Shown here one piece after another: positions 17,691 through 27,427 of a stretch of 64,000 nt of DNA. Position 1 is the first letter of the stretch; every line of letters starts with the position of its first letter. Below the pieces are notes generated by a model. That model was not told where the DNA came from, did no database searches, and worked only from the letters and a program-made list of their open reading frames with translations. The stretch is from Bradyrhizobium roseum (GTDB lineage: Bacteria > Pseudomonadota > Alphaproteobacteria > Rhizobiales > Xanthobacteraceae): the NCBI RefSeq assembly GCF_030413175.1, contig NZ_CP129212.1, forward strand, positions 310,001 through 374,000. Direction: 5' to 3'. A program made the position numbers and the translations under genes.

Positions 17691-18623
17691 TTATACCGGC
17701 AGCACCAGAAATCCCACGCGCGGAAAATGCACCACCATTTCGCCCGCGATAGGGTCATGCCTTCGGATTGCGATGTGCTGCGACGACAGCGCGACGATCT
17801 CGCCGCGAACGCCGATCTTGCCGTAATCATCGGGCATGACCTGAACCTGATCGCCCGGCTTACGGCCGTTCGGGTCATTGATATCGGCGAGTTCGGCGGT
17901 CGTGGGCGTCGCCCGTGTGCCGATCTCCAGCGCCGCCGCCGTCGACATCTCCGTGGACGTGCCATGCCCGATCCCGCGCATCCGCGTTTCCCAGCCTTTC
18001 GTCGCCGGAAATTCCGCAAGCACCTGGTCGAGAATCATCGGAAGGCTGCTGCGAACGTACCAGATATTCATGTAGGCGTTGATATCGCACAGGCTGATCT
18101 CGTCCCCGCACATCCAGCGCCGGCCGTCGGCAAGCTGCGCCTCGATCCACTGAACATTGGCGCGGAACAGATCGCGCATCTGCGGAATCGCCGATGCCAT
18201 AGCGGCGACGTCGAATTTGGCGCCGCGCAGTTTCTCGCGATCGGCGATGAATTCCTGCGGCACCTTGTCGGCCAGCGCGCCGAACACGAGATTGACGGTG
18301 CTCTGGAAGAATGCCTTGTCGGTCCACATCGCACTCGCCGATGCCAGACCCCGGCAGGCTTGCGGAAACAGGGTCGGCTCCGGGAAGCGACGTTCCAGCT
18401 CGCGCATGATGCATTGCGTGTCGCAATAGATGTCGGCGCCGATCTGCATCACCGGGGTGCGCCGGTAGCCGCCGGTCATCGGCATCAGGTCCGGCCGGGG
18501 CATGATCCGCGCGATCTCCACCGAGGTCCACGCGATCTTCTTGAGGCCGAAGACCAGCCGGATCTTTTCCGAAAACGGCGATTGCGGAAAATGATGCAGG
18601 ATAATCGGGTGTTCGACGGCCAT
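17691..18623 (-). CDS. Glutathione S-transferase family protein with extended C-terminus
   Basis: 310 residues. The N-terminal thioredoxin-like domain has HHFPQSPFSEKIRLVFGLKKI with the family's PxSxK region and YRRTPVMQIGADIYCDTQCIMRELE (cis-Pro and the glutathione-binding Asp). The helical C-terminal domain follows (about 95-230). A further tail of about 80 residues contains NDPNGRKPGDQVQVMPDDYGKIGVRGEIVAL, which looks like a small beta-barrel and makes the protein longer than a standard GST (200-230). GGAGAA lies 6 bp before ATG 18623. The substrate is unknown. The ABC transporter gene follows 62 bp downstream and may be cotranscribed. Confidence 0.82.
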   Translation of the reverse strand: MAVEHPIILHHFPQSPFSEKIRLVFGLKKIAWTSVEIARIMPRPDLMPMTGGYRRTPVMQIGADIYCDTQCIMRELERRFPEPTLFPQACRGLASASAMWTDKAFFQSTVNLVFGALADKVPQEFIADREKLRGAKFDVAAMASAIPQMRDLFRANVQWIEAQLADGRRWMCGDEISLCDINAYMNIWYVRSSLPMILDQVLAEFPATKGWETRMRGIGHGTSTEMSTAAALEIGTRATPTTAELADINDPNGRKPGDQVQVMPDDYGKIGVRGEIVALSSQHIAIRRHDPIAGEMVVHFPRVGFLVLPV

Positions 18624-18755
18624 TGAGCGTTCTCCATTCGCGAGCGCGGGATCAACCGTGTTTCTGCAGACCCGAAGCGCCCAATGGCTTCGTGTCCAAC
18701 GGCGCGTCGCGCGCTGCACCATAAGGCGGCGACGCTGGCAGCGCCCGCGATTTCG

Positions 18756-20903
18756 TCAGGATGACGCGGCTGTCGTCGCCGGTTTGAGTTTCCGCCGGCC
18801 TGCACGGTACAGCACCAGCGAGAGTTGCTCGATCGAATAGGGCTTTTGCAGCAGTTCGAAGCCGTGGCTGCCGTGTTCCGACAGCACGTGGCTGTAGCCG
18901 CTGGCCAGCACGACCGGCAGTCCGGGGTGGCGACGGCGGATTTCCTGGGCCAGTTCGATGCCGGTCATCCCCGGCATCACGACGTCGGTGAACACGGCGT
19001 CGAAGCGGTCGGGATCGACCGCCAGTTCTTCCAGCGCATGCGTCGCATTGGTAACGAGCCTGGTGGCGTAGCCGAGCTCGGCCAGCGCATCGGTCGTGAA
19101 GCGTCCGACCTCGGCATTGTCCTCGACCACCAGCACAGCCATGCCGCTTCCGCTGACCGCCGGGGTGTCTGCGACCGGCGCCTGTCGTGACTTCTCGCCG
19201 CCGGTGGTGCGCGGCAGGTACAACGTGAAGATACTGCCCTTGCCCAATTCGCTGGCGACCGCCACTTCGCCCCCGGATTGCTTGGCAAAGCCGAACACCT
19301 GCGACAGTCCGAGCCCGGTGCCGTGGCCGGGCTGCTTGGTTGTAAAGAAGGGTTCGAATATCCGTTCGAGCTGATCCGGCGCAATGCCGCTGCCGGTGTC
19401 GGCGACGGATACGGTGACATAGCCATACGGGTGTTGCGGCAAGGGCGCGGCGTTGGGCAGGCTCGCCGCCATGCCCACCGCCACCGTCAGCCGTCCCTGG
19501 CCCGCCATGGCGTCCCGCGCGTTCACGGCCATGTTGATGATGGCGGTCTCGAACTGACCGGCGTCGGCATTGACGAAGCACGGCTCTTCCGGGCAAAGCA
19601 TCACGATTTCAATGCGCGAACCAACCAGGGTGCCGATCATTTCGCTCAGCGTCTGCACGCTGCGTCCGACCTCGAACACCTCCGGCTTCAAGGTCTGTCG
19701 CCGCGCGAAGGCCAGCAGTTGCGCGGTCAGCTTGGCGGCGCGGGTCACGGTATCGGAGATCGCTTCGATATAGCGCAGCCGCCGCGGCTCCGGCAGGTCG
19801 GGCCGCCGCAACAGGTCCACCGAGGCGCGGATGACCGTGAGCAGGTTGTTGAAGTCGTGCGCGACCCCGCCGGTCAACTGGCCCAGTGCCTCCAGCCGCT
19901 GGCCGTGCTTGAGCGCTTCCTCGGCCCCCCGCCGCTTCTCGGCCTCCAGGTAGAGGTGACGGGTGCGTCGCAGGGCCAGCCCTAGTCCCGCGAACAGCAG
20001 CGCGGTGGCCGGCGCGCCGAAAATCAAATGCTGGCCCATGGTGGAGCGCCAGCGCGCGTGAATCGCCGAGGTCTCGAGGCCGGCGGCGACGTCGATCGGG
20101 TATTCGGCGAGGCGCCGGTAGCCGAGGCGGCGTTCGATACTGTCGACCGATGATGTTGTGGTGACGAGGCCGGACTTGATGCCGGCCTTTTTCCCGGCTG
20201 CGAACAATTCGCCGATCGGCCCGGTGCGGGTGTCGCGATCGATGACCGGGAAATGCGCCAGCGTGGCGCCGTCGGTCCGGCCCAGCGCAAAATAGCTGCC
20301 GGGTTCGCGGCCGATCCGCGCGTAATAGTTCTCGAAATATTCCGGGAATACCGACGCCTGCAGCACGCCGGCAAAGTTGCCGTCTTCGCCGGGACGACGC
20401 CGGCTGACGCCGAAAAACGCCGCGCCCTGATAGGGCGGCCGTGGCTGCAGCGCCTCGCCGATATAGGTCCCGATATCGCTATTGATGTGGGCCTTGAAAT
20501 AGTCGCGGTCGGAAAAATCGATCTCAGGCGCCGGCGTGACCAGGCTGTTGACGAGGGCGTGGCCCTTGGCGTCGAAGATCCAGGCCGACTTCACCTGCGG
20601 CAATGCGCCCACCAGTTGCTTCAGTCGCAGGTGCAGCGATTGTTCGCGCGCCACAATCTCGGCATCGGGAACGTCGCGGACGATCTCGGCCATCTCCGAC
20701 AGGCTGCGGTCGATGGTCTCGAACACCTTCAGTGCATGTTCGTGCGCGACATCCAGCGCGCGTTCGATTTCGCGGTCGGCGGTTTCGCGAACCGATATCC
20801 AGGAGATCGCGGATGCGAAGACGAGCAGCGCCAACGGAAGGGCCAGCGAGGCGGCCATCATCCATTGCAGAAGTCTCAGGGAATTGCGTTGCGCGGTCTG
20901 CAC
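18756..20903 (-). CDS. Membrane hybrid histidine kinase with Cache-type sensor
   Basis: 715 residues. Two membrane helices (about 14-35 and 290-312) bracket a periplasmic sensor with PDC/Cache character (SAWIFDAKGHALVNS, FSDRDYFKAHINSD, FFGVSRRRPGEDG). Next come a HisKA domain with the phospho-accepting His in GGVAHDFNNLL (about residue 349), an ATPase domain (NMAVNARDAM, ADTGSGIAPDQ, GHGTGLGLS), and a C-terminal receiver with Asp in DAVFTDVVMPGMTG (about 638). No output DNA-binding domain is present, so the phosphate probably passes to another protein. Start is GTG 20903 with GGAGC 6 bp upstream. No response-regulator gene is adjacent, making it an orphan in this window. Confidence 0.92.
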   Translation of the reverse strand: MQTAQRNSLRLLQWMMAASLALPLALLVFASAISWISVRETADREIERALDVAHEHALKVFETIDRSLSEMAEIVRDVPDAEIVAREQSLHLRLKQLVGALPQVKSAWIFDAKGHALVNSLVTPAPEIDFSDRDYFKAHINSDIGTYIGEALQPRPPYQGAAFFGVSRRRPGEDGNFAGVLQASVFPEYFENYYARIGREPGSYFALGRTDGATLAHFPVIDRDTRTGPIGELFAAGKKAGIKSGLVTTTSSVDSIERRLGYRRLAEYPIDVAAGLETSAIHARWRSTMGQHLIFGAPATALLFAGLGLALRRTRHLYLEAEKRRGAEEALKHGQRLEALGQLTGGVAHDFNNLLTVIRASVDLLRRPDLPEPRRLRYIEAISDTVTRAAKLTAQLLAFARRQTLKPEVFEVGRSVQTLSEMIGTLVGSRIEIVMLCPEEPCFVNADAGQFETAIINMAVNARDAMAGQGRLTVAVGMAASLPNAAPLPQHPYGYVTVSVADTGSGIAPDQLERIFEPFFTTKQPGHGTGLGLSQVFGFAKQSGGEVAVASELGKGSIFTLYLPRTTGGEKSRQAPVADTPAVSGSGMAVLVVEDNAEVGRFTTDALAELGYATRLVTNATHALEELAVDPDRFDAVFTDVVMPGMTGIELAQEIRRRHPGLPVVLASGYSHVLSEHGSHGFELLQKPYSIEQLSLVLYRAGRRKLKPATTAASS

Positions 20904-21151
20904 GGTTGCTCCGGCTCAGCGCCGAGCTTAGCGCAATCTCGGGGTGGGAACAAAGTCCCGTCAGTGGAACCACGATACAGGCCGCGGCCGAGCGATGTTC
21001 TGATTTGCTTCAAATTGCGATCGTGGCGGGCTGCAGTTGATCCACCGCAACGCCGGGCGGGCCGTTGCAGGCAAACATACCCGGGTTGCCATCCGGCAGC
21101 CGTTGCGTCGGCTCGACCGGCGAACGAACAAACAAACATAGGGAGGAATTC

Positions 21152-21271
21152 ATGTCAGCTGCAGGACAGGCTTTTATACTGACCGCGGAATTATTCGCCC
21201 TCTCGTTCGCCGCGATCGTTGCGCTCTGGTTTGCCGATAGAGTGCGCCGCAACTTCCTCGGGATGCGTTAG
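21152..21271 (+). CDS. 39-residue single-span membrane peptide
   Basis: MSAAGQAFILTAELFALSFA..., with one hydrophobic helix (about residues 8-28, ending ALWFADR) and a basic C-terminal tail (RVRRNFLGMR). The Shine-Dalgarno GGGAGGAATTC directly before ATG 21152 is among the strongest in the window. It lies in the region between the minus-strand kinase gene (divergent from it) and the GMC oxidoreductase gene (convergent with it). Positive-inside charge suggests N-out/C-in. The function is unknown; small one-helix peptides often modulate a larger membrane protein, and the divergent sensor kinase is one candidate. Confidence 0.65.
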   Translation: MSAAGQAFILTAELFALSFAAIVALWFADRVRRNFLGMR

Positions 21272-21444
21272 CTGCGGGGTCCCGTCGTCCGGACCGAGCC
21301 CGCGAAGAGCGGGAAATGTCCGCCCGCCGACGAGCGCAATGGCGCTCACGTCGCAAGGACAGCACGCGCTTCGCAACGTAACAGCCGCCCCTGGCAACTT
21401 CCGTCGAGGGGCGGCAAATTGTTGTGAAGCGCCGAGCGATGGGG

Positions 21445-21466
21445 CGGACGCCGGCACGTCCGCCGT
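21445..21466. other. 8-bp stem-loop beyond the GMC oxidoreductase gene
   Basis: GGCGGACG, loop CCGGCA, CGTCCGCC. It lies 27 bp past the oxidoreductase stop codon. No clear T-run follows on either strand, so a terminator role is only suggestive. Confidence 0.35.
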
Positions 21467-21492
21467 CTATCGGTGCTACCGGCGAGCGGCGG

Positions 21493-23109
21493 TCATATAC
21501 CGTGCTCGTCCCGCAGCGCGCGGGCCGCCTTCTCTCCGATGATGACGCACGGCGCCATCGTGTTCCCGGTGGTGATCCGCGGCATCACCGAGCCGTCGGC
21601 GATGCGAAGCCGGTCGACGCCGTAGACCTTGAGCTTGCTGTCGACCACGGACATCGCATCGCGTCCCATCTTCGCCGTGCACGTCTGATGCCAGTAAGTC
21701 ACCGCTGAGTCGCGCACGAAGCGCTCCATCTCGGCGGCGCCGAGATGGCCGGGCATCGACTCGCGCGCCACCAGCGGTTCGAAGGCGCGGGTGTTGCCGA
21801 GCGCGCGACACATCTCGACGCAGGCGATCGCCGCCGTCACGTCGTCGGGATGCGACAGCATGTTGGCTTCGATCCGCGGGGTCGCAAGCGGCTCGGCGCT
21901 TGGAAGGCTTACCCGGCCTCGGCTCTTCGGCAGAGCGAGACCGGCGAACATCGTCCAGCCGTGTGCCGGCGTGCCGCGGCCCGCGGTCTCCGGGCTCGGC
22001 ACCGGAAACTCGGCCTGGCAGAACAGCAGGTCCGGGTTCGGGAGCGACGCGCGGGATTTCCAGTACAGCGTCGCCTCGCTGCCGCTGTTGCGCGGCGCCA
22101 CCGGCTCGCGATATTCCCAGATGCATCCGAACGACACGTGATCCTGCAGGTTCTGGCCGACGCCGGGCAGGTCTTGGACCACGGGGATGCCGAGCGACCG
22201 GAGATCACGCTCGGCGCCGATGCCGGAACGCATCAGCACCGCCGGCGTCTGCACCGCGCCCAGCGAGAGGATCACTTCTCTGGCCGCCTCGAACCGCAGC
22301 GTCCGACCTTGGTGGACCGCCTCGACGCCGACGGCCTTGCCGTGTTCGATCAGGACGCGGGTCACCTGCGTGCCGGTCAGCAGCGTGAGATTGGGCCGGT
22401 CGAGAAACGGGTAGGTGTAGGCGCGGAAGATGGAGTGGCGCCGACCGTTGCGGATCAGCACGTCGGTGAAGGCGCAGCCGCCGTCGCCCTCCATCATCTC
22501 GCCGTTCTGGCTTGCGAAGGTCGGAATGCCGATCTCTTTCGCCGCGTCGAGCATCGCCACCGCGGCCGGCCCGGGATCGGGCGAGGGTTGCACGAAGACG
22601 GGGCCTCCGGTGCCGCGATGGCGCGGATCGGGCGTGCCTTGCCAGTTCTCGATCTCCCGGAAGATTTTCGAGACCGCGTCATGGCCCCAGGATTGATCGC
22701 CGGCTTCCTCGGCGAAGAAGTCCCAATCGCTGCGGTGGCCGCGCGCCCATACCATCACGTTGATGCTGGAGCCTCCACCCAGCACCTTGCCCATCGACAT
22801 CGGAATGGCCCGGCCGTTCAGATGGGGGTTGGGCTCCGCGACATAGCCCCAGTCGGTCGCGCTGCCGAGGTTGGCCGGCCACGCCCCCGGCTCCATGACG
22901 GTCGGTACCTCGTCGGTGCCGCCGGCTTCGATCAGCAGGACGGCGACGGACGGATTTTCGGCGAGGCGCCGTGCGACGACCGAGCCGGAGCTGCCGGCGC
23001 CACAGACGATGAAGTCGTAGCTGCCGCGGGAATGTTCGCTGAGCTGGCGTTGATTGGCGGCAACGCGGTCCGCAAACGCCGGAAGATCAGAGGGCAGAAA
23101 GTCATTCAT
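21493..23109 (-). CDS. GMC family FAD-dependent oxidoreductase (choline-dehydrogenase-like)
   Basis: 538 residues. The FAD dinucleotide fold is at about residues 31-60 (CGAGSSGSVVARRLAE, LLIEAGG); the GMC signatures are GKVLGGGSSINVMVWARGH and GAVQTPAVLMRSGIG. The active-site His lies in TYWHQTCTAKMG near the C-terminus, followed by the partner region TTGNTMAPC with Asn. The family oxidises alcohols such as choline, glucose or aryl and polyethylene-glycol alcohols; there is no signal peptide. GGAG lies about 8 bp before ATG 23109. It is divergent from the HTH/GAF regulator gene at 23517, an arrangement that suggests control by it. Confidence 0.9.
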   Translation of the reverse strand: MNDFLPSDLPAFADRVAANQRQLSEHSRGSYDFIVCGAGSSGSVVARRLAENPSVAVLLIEAGGTDEVPTVMEPGAWPANLGSATDWGYVAEPNPHLNGRAIPMSMGKVLGGGSSINVMVWARGHRSDWDFFAEEAGDQSWGHDAVSKIFREIENWQGTPDPRHRGTGGPVFVQPSPDPGPAAVAMLDAAKEIGIPTFASQNGEMMEGDGGCAFTDVLIRNGRRHSIFRAYTYPFLDRPNLTLLTGTQVTRVLIEHGKAVGVEAVHQGRTLRFEAAREVILSLGAVQTPAVLMRSGIGAERDLRSLGIPVVQDLPGVGQNLQDHVSFGCIWEYREPVAPRNSGSEATLYWKSRASLPNPDLLFCQAEFPVPSPETAGRGTPAHGWTMFAGLALPKSRGRVSLPSAEPLATPRIEANMLSHPDDVTAAIACVEMCRALGNTRAFEPLVARESMPGHLGAAEMERFVRDSAVTYWHQTCTAKMGRDAMSVVDSKLKVYGVDRLRIADGSVMPRITTGNTMAPCVIIGEKAARALRDEHGI

Positions 23110-23383
23110 GGGGATACTCCAGGCAAGTGGGCGCTGCCGGGGAACGGATCGTCCCGGGCAGGCGCGGTTGGGAAAAGGAAGCAGGCAGCCAAAGCCGGTG
23201 CGGACGGGTGGCGTCACGGATCGCGCCGTTTTCGCGGTTGAGGCTGTTGGGGGCCGAGCCACGTATCTCGGGCACGGGCGATTCCAGGGATGGGTGGGAG
23301 GGGGTTGGGCTAGGGCGTGGTCTCCTTCTGGAAAAAGGGTGGGACGCGGCAGCCCGCATCCGCCAAGCGGCGCGGAGCCAGTG

Positions 23384-23426
23384 TATCAGATTTATCAAAT
23401 CTATCATTATCATCAGATTTATCAAA
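23384..23426. promoter_or_regulatory. Iterated TATCA repeats, candidate operator
   Basis: The AT-rich stretch holds two identical 15-bp direct repeats (ATCAGATTTATCAAA at 23385-23399 and 23412-23426). TATCA occurs five times (23384, 23393, 23402, 23408, 23420). It sits in the 407-bp gap between the divergent GMC oxidoreductase and HTH/GAF genes, about 90 bp before the latter. The rest of that gap is GC-rich and shows nothing else recognisable. Operator function is inferred. Confidence 0.45.
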
Positions 23427-23516
23427 ATAGCAGGTGCATCCCCTTGTCAACAGGAGCCGGAGCACGACATTGTGAGGACGGGGACAGAGCCGGCCGGCGC
23501 ACGGCCGGAGGCAGAG

Positions 23517-24659
23517 ATGGACGCAATGGACAAGGAAATCCTGACGACGGCGGAGGCCGCCAAGATTCTGGGCGTCTCGGTGCGCACGGCGCAGCTTTTG
23601 ATCGAAGGCGGCTCGATCGCTTCCTGGAAAACCCCGGGAGGTCATCGCCGGGTCTACCGCCGCGACGTGCTCGCGGTGATATCCGGCCCCGGCCAGACGC
23701 CGATGTTTGCCTCCGCGCGGGTGATCGTGATCGCACGCCCGGAACGGATCGCCGATTACGAAGCCGTTCTGGCGAAGGTGAATGACTGTGTCGTGGAGAG
23801 TTACACGGACCTCTATGCGGCGCTGCTCGCGATCGGCTCCCGGCTGCCGGCCGCCGTCGTGATCGAAGCCGAACAGTCGGGCACCAGCGGATTGGGCGTG
23901 CTGGAGAGTCTGCACGCCGATCCGGCGCTTGGATGTACCCGGATCCTGATCGTCGGCCGTTCGGCGGCAGAGCGTCAGAGCGGCGCGATCGGTCCAGACA
24001 CCGGCATGACGTGGTTCATCGACGGATTGCCCGCGTTGCCGGAGGCGATCGAGGCCGCCATTCGGGGCGCCGTCGAGCACCCCGCTCCGTTCGCGACCCC
24101 GCCCTCGTTTCCCTTTCCGGCCAATGAGAGCCAGCGGCTTCTTGCGCTCGAACGCTCCGGCCTGGTGGACACGCCGCCGGAGGATTCGTTCGATCGTCTG
24201 ACCTGGCTGGCGGCGCGCAGCCTCGACGCTCCGGTCGCGCTGCTGACGCTGCTCACCCCGACCCGCCAATGGTTCAAGTCGCGCTACGGGCTTGATCTGG
24301 CCGAGACGCCGCGCGGCTGGGCGTTCTGCAATCACACCATTCTGCAGAAGAGCATCATGGTCGCGGAGAACCTCGCGACCGACCAGCGCTTCGCGGAGAA
24401 TCCGGCGGTGTCAGGGGAGCTCGGGTTTCGGTTTTACGCCGGCTGTCCGGTGGTCGATCCCGACGGCTTCACGTTGGGTTCACTCTGCGTGATCGACACC
24501 AGGCCGCGCACGCTCGACGACACCCAGAAGCAGATCCTTGCCAATCTCGCCGCGCTCGCCTCGGACGAGATCAAGCTGCGCGCCACGGATCGCCAGCTGC
24601 GCTGGGCGATCGAACACGAGACCCCAAAAGGCCGCGCGGCAGCGCCGGCCCAAAGCTAG
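23517..24659 (+). CDS. Regulator: excisionase/MerR-like HTH + receiver-like domain + GAF domain
   Basis: 380 residues. Residues about 6-55 form a winged HTH of the excisionase/MerR class ([20 protein letters not shown], then [19 protein letters not shown]). Residues about 65-200 look like a response-regulator receiver fold ([41 protein letters not shown]). At the expected phospho-Asp site there is Glu (about 117). Residues about 220-365 match a GAF domain ([59 protein letters not shown]). ATG 23517 has GGAGG 5 bp upstream; an in-frame GTG at 23472 is less likely. Its stop overlaps that of sdhB by 3 bp. The signal is unknown. Confidence 0.8.
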   Translation: MDAMDKEILTTAEAAKILGVSVRTAQLLIEGGSIASWKTPGGHRRVYRRDVLAVISGPGQTPMFASARVIVIARPERIADYEAVLAKVNDCVVESYTDLYAALLAIGSRLPAAVVIEAEQSGTSGLGVLESLHADPALGCTRILIVGRSAAERQSGAIGPDTGMTWFIDGLPALPEAIEAAIRGAVEHPAPFATPPSFPFPANESQRLLALERSGLVDTPPEDSFDRLTWLAARSLDAPVALLTLLTPTRQWFKSRYGLDLAETPRGWAFCNHTILQKSIMVAENLATDQRFAENPAVSGELGFRFYAGCPVVDPDGFTLGSLCVIDTRPRTLDDTQKQILANLAALASDEIKLRATDRQLRWAIEHETPKGRAAAPAQS

Positions 24660-25441
24660 ATCTGCCGTTCGACCATCTTCAGCTTGAGCTCGGCGATGGC
24701 TTCTGAGGGGTTGAGACCCTTCGGGCACGCCTTGGCGCAGTTCATAATGGTGTGGCAGCGGTAGAGCCGGAACGGATCCTCGAGGTTGTCGAGCCGCTCG
24801 CCGGTGGCCTCGTCGCGGGAATCCGTCACCCAGCGGTTCGCCTGCAGCAGGGCGGCGGGGCCGAGGAAGCGGTCGCTGTTCCACCAGTAGCTCGGGCAGG
24901 AGGTCGAGCAGCAGGCGCACAGGATGCATTCGTAGAGGCCGTCGAGCTTTTCGCGGTCCTCGTGGCTCTGCTTCCATTCCTTCTGCGGCGTCGGCGTGGT
25001 GGTCTTCAGCCACGGCTCGATGGAGGCGTATTGCGCGTAGAAATTGGTCAGGTCGGGCACCAGGTCCTTCACGACGGGCTGGTGCGGCAGCGGGTTGACC
25101 TTCACGGCGCCGCCTTCGGCCACATCGTGCATCGACTTGGTGCAGGCCAGCGTGTTCTGGCCGTCGATGTTCATGGCGCAGGAGCCGCAGACGCCCTCGC
25201 GGCAGGAGCGGCGGAAGGTCAGCGTCGGGTCGATGTTGTTCTTGATCCAGATCAGGCCGTCCAGCACCATCGGCCCACAATCGTTGATATCGACATGATA
25301 GGTGTCGACGCTCGGATTCTTGCCGTCATCCGGATTCCACCGATACACCCTGAACTCGCGCGTCTCGGTGGCGCCGGCCGGCTTCGGCCAGGCCTTGCCG
25401 CCGGTGATCTTGGAATTTTTCGGAAGCGCGAATTCAGCCAT
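24656..25441 (-). CDS. sdhB: Succinate dehydrogenase iron-sulfur subunit
   Basis: 261 residues; it passes electrons from the flavoprotein to ubiquinone in complex II at the inner membrane. The [2Fe-2S] ligands lie in [18 protein letters not shown] with the fourth Cys in TLACTK. The [4Fe-4S] and [3Fe-4S] cysteines are in [18 protein letters not shown] and [27 protein letters not shown] lies 6 bp before the ATG. It is the last gene of sdhCDAB. It is separated from sdhA by 141 bp containing a dispersed palindrome, and it overlaps the convergent regulator gene by 3 bp, so no terminator fits between them. Confidence 0.97.
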   Translation of the reverse strand: MAEFALPKNSKITGGKAWPKPAGATETREFRVYRWNPDDGKNPSVDTYHVDINDCGPMVLDGLIWIKNNIDPTLTFRRSCREGVCGSCAMNIDGQNTLACTKSMHDVAEGGAVKVNPLPHQPVVKDLVPDLTNFYAQYASIEPWLKTTTPTPQKEWKQSHEDREKLDGLYECILCACCSTSCPSYWWNSDRFLGPAALLQANRWVTDSRDEATGERLDNLEDPFRLYRCHTIMNCAKACPKGLNPSEAIAELKLKMVERQI

Positions 25442-25465
25442 AGGTTCTGCCTCTGTGGTTCTCCG

Positions 25466-25575
25466 TCGTCATTGCCGGGCTTGACCCGGCAATCCATCCT
25501 CTTTCGAAGGAAGATGGATGCGCGGGGCTTCTGGTACGAAGACAGCGCTTCGCGCCTTTTGCCCGCGCATGACAA
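25466..25575. repeat. Dispersed palindrome between sdhA and sdhB
   Basis: It contains TTGCCGGGCTTGACCCGGCAA, a self-complementary core, and a second pairing region GAAGATGGAT / ATCCATC. It belongs to the same family as 58772-58848 (GGGCTTGACCCG core). It sits inside the operon and could fold in the mRNA between the two cistrons. Confidence 0.75.
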
Positions 25576-25582
25576 GCCGTGC

Positions 25583-27424
25583 TCAATACACCCGCGCCTT
25601 TGGCGGAATGTACTGAACGTCGTTCGTCATCGTGTAGTCGTGCACCGGGCGGTAATCGATGGTGGTCTTACCACCCTTGTCGATCCACGCCAGCGTGTGC
25701 TTCATCCAGTTCTTGTCGTCGCGCTCGGAAAAATCCTCGCGCGCATGGGCGCCGCGGCTTTCGGTGCGGTTCGCCGCCGAATCCATCGTCACGACCGCCT
25801 GCGCGATCAGGTTGTCGAATTCGAGCGTTTCGATCAGGTCGGAATTCCACACCAGCGAGCGATCGGTGGTGGCGACGTCGCCGATGCCACCATGCACCTT
25901 GTGGATCAGATTCTGGCCTTCGGTGAGAATCTCGCCGGTGCGGAACACCGCGCAATTGCTCTGCATGACGTGCTGCATGCCCTCGCGCAGTTTTGCGGTC
26001 GGCGTGCCGCCGGAGGCGTAGCGATACTGATCGAGGCGGCCGAGCGCGAGGTCCGACGATCCCGCCGGCAGGTCCGGCTGCTTGCCGTTCGGCGTCAGCT
26101 TTTCGGCCAGCCGGAGTGCGGCGGCGCGGCCAAACACCACGAGGTCGATCAGCGAGTTCGAACCCAGACGATTGGCGCCGTGCACGGACACGCAGGCGGC
26201 TTCGCCGATCGCCATCAGGCCGGGCACGACCGCATTGTCTTCGCCGTTCTTCTTGGTCAGAACTTCGGCGTGATAATTGGTCGGGATGCCGCCCATGTTG
26301 TAGTGCACCGTCGGCACGATCGGGATCGGTTCGCGGGTGACGTCGACATTGGCGAAAATCTTCGCCGATTCGGAAATGCCCGGCAGCCGCTCGTTCAGCA
26401 CCTTGGGATCGAGATGATCGAGGTGCAGGAAGATGTGGTCCTTCTTCTTGCCGACGCCGCGTCCTTCGCGGATCTCGATGGTCATCGAGCGCGAGACGAC
26501 GTCGCGCGAGGCGAGATCCTTGGCGGAGGGCGCGTACCGCTCCATGAAGCGTTCGCCTTCGGAATTGACGAGATAGCCGCCTTCGCCGCGCGCGCCCTCG
26601 GTGACCAGGCAGCCCGAGCCATAGATGCCGGTCGGGTGGAACTGGATGAATTCCATGTCCTGCAGCGGCAGGCCGGCGCGCAGCACCATGCCGCCGCCGT
26701 CGCCGGTGCAGGTATGCGCCGAGGTGCAGGAAGCGTAGGCGCGGCCGTAGCCGCCGGTCGCGAGGATCGTGGTTTGCGCCTTGAAACGATGCAGCGTGCC
26801 GTCGTCGAGCTTCAGCGCGATGACGCCGCGGCAGACGCCCTGGTCGTCCATAATCAAATCGATGGCAAAGAACTCGATGTAGAATTCGGCCGAGTGGCGC
26901 AGCGCCTGGCCGTACATCGTGTGCAGCATGGCGTGGCCGGTGCGGTCGGCGGCGGCGCAGGTGCGCTGCGCCTGGCCCTTGCCGTAGTCCATGGTCATGC
27001 CGCCGAACGGGCGCTGGTAGATCTTGCCGTCCTCGGTGCGCGAGAACGGCACGCCCCAATGCTCGAGTTCGTAGACCGCTTCCGGGGCGTTGCGCACCAT
27101 GTATTCGATCGCGTCCTGGTCGCCGAGCCAGTCCGACCCCTTGACGGTGTCGTACATGTGCCAGCGCCAGTCGTCCGGATGCATGTTGCCGAGCGAGGCC
27201 GAGATGCCGCCCTGCGCCGCCACGGTGTGCGAGCGGGTCGGGAAAACCTTGGTGATGCAGGCGGTGCGAAGCCCCGCTTCCGAGCAGCCGACCACGGCGC
27301 GCAGGCCGGCGCCGCCGGCGCCGACGACCACCACGTCATAGGTGTGGTCCTCGATCGGATAGGCTTTTCCGTTGGTGGCGGGGGCACTACCGTTGGTGGC
27401 CTTGCCGTTACCTTGAGAGGCCAT
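25583..27424 (-). CDS. sdhA: Succinate dehydrogenase flavoprotein subunit
   Basis: 613 residues; it oxidises succinate to fumarate with covalently bound FAD. The FAD fold begins [13 protein letters not shown] (about 32-44), the flavinylation His is in [10 protein letters not shown] (about 66), and the active-site region is [21 protein letters not shown] with the catalytic Arg in [13 protein letters not shown]-terminal segments [19 protein letters not shown] and [13 protein letters not shown] are standard. The N-terminus carries an Ala/Asn/Gly-rich lead of about 20 residues before the conserved core. GGGAG lies 9 bp before the ATG, and sdhD ends 3 bp upstream. No defects are seen. Confidence 0.98.
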   Translation of the reverse strand: MASQGNGKATNGSAPATNGKAYPIEDHTYDVVVVGAGGAGLRAVVGCSEAGLRTACITKVFPTRSHTVAAQGGISASLGNMHPDDWRWHMYDTVKGSDWLGDQDAIEYMVRNAPEAVYELEHWGVPFSRTEDGKIYQRPFGGMTMDYGKGQAQRTCAAADRTGHAMLHTMYGQALRHSAEFYIEFFAIDLIMDDQGVCRGVIALKLDDGTLHRFKAQTTILATGGYGRAYASCTSAHTCTGDGGGMVLRAGLPLQDMEFIQFHPTGIYGSGCLVTEGARGEGGYLVNSEGERFMERYAPSAKDLASRDVVSRSMTIEIREGRGVGKKKDHIFLHLDHLDPKVLNERLPGISESAKIFANVDVTREPIPIVPTVHYNMGGIPTNYHAEVLTKKNGEDNAVVPGLMAIGEAACVSVHGANRLGSNSLIDLVVFGRAAALRLAEKLTPNGKQPDLPAGSSDLALGRLDQYRYASGGTPTAKLREGMQHVMQSNCAVFRTGEILTEGQNLIHKVHGGIGDVATTDRSLVWNSDLIETLEFDNLIAQAVVTMDSAANRTESRGAHAREDFSERDDKNWMKHTLAWIDKGGKTTIDYRPVHDYTMTNDVQYIPPKARVY

Positions 27425-27427
27425 GGG

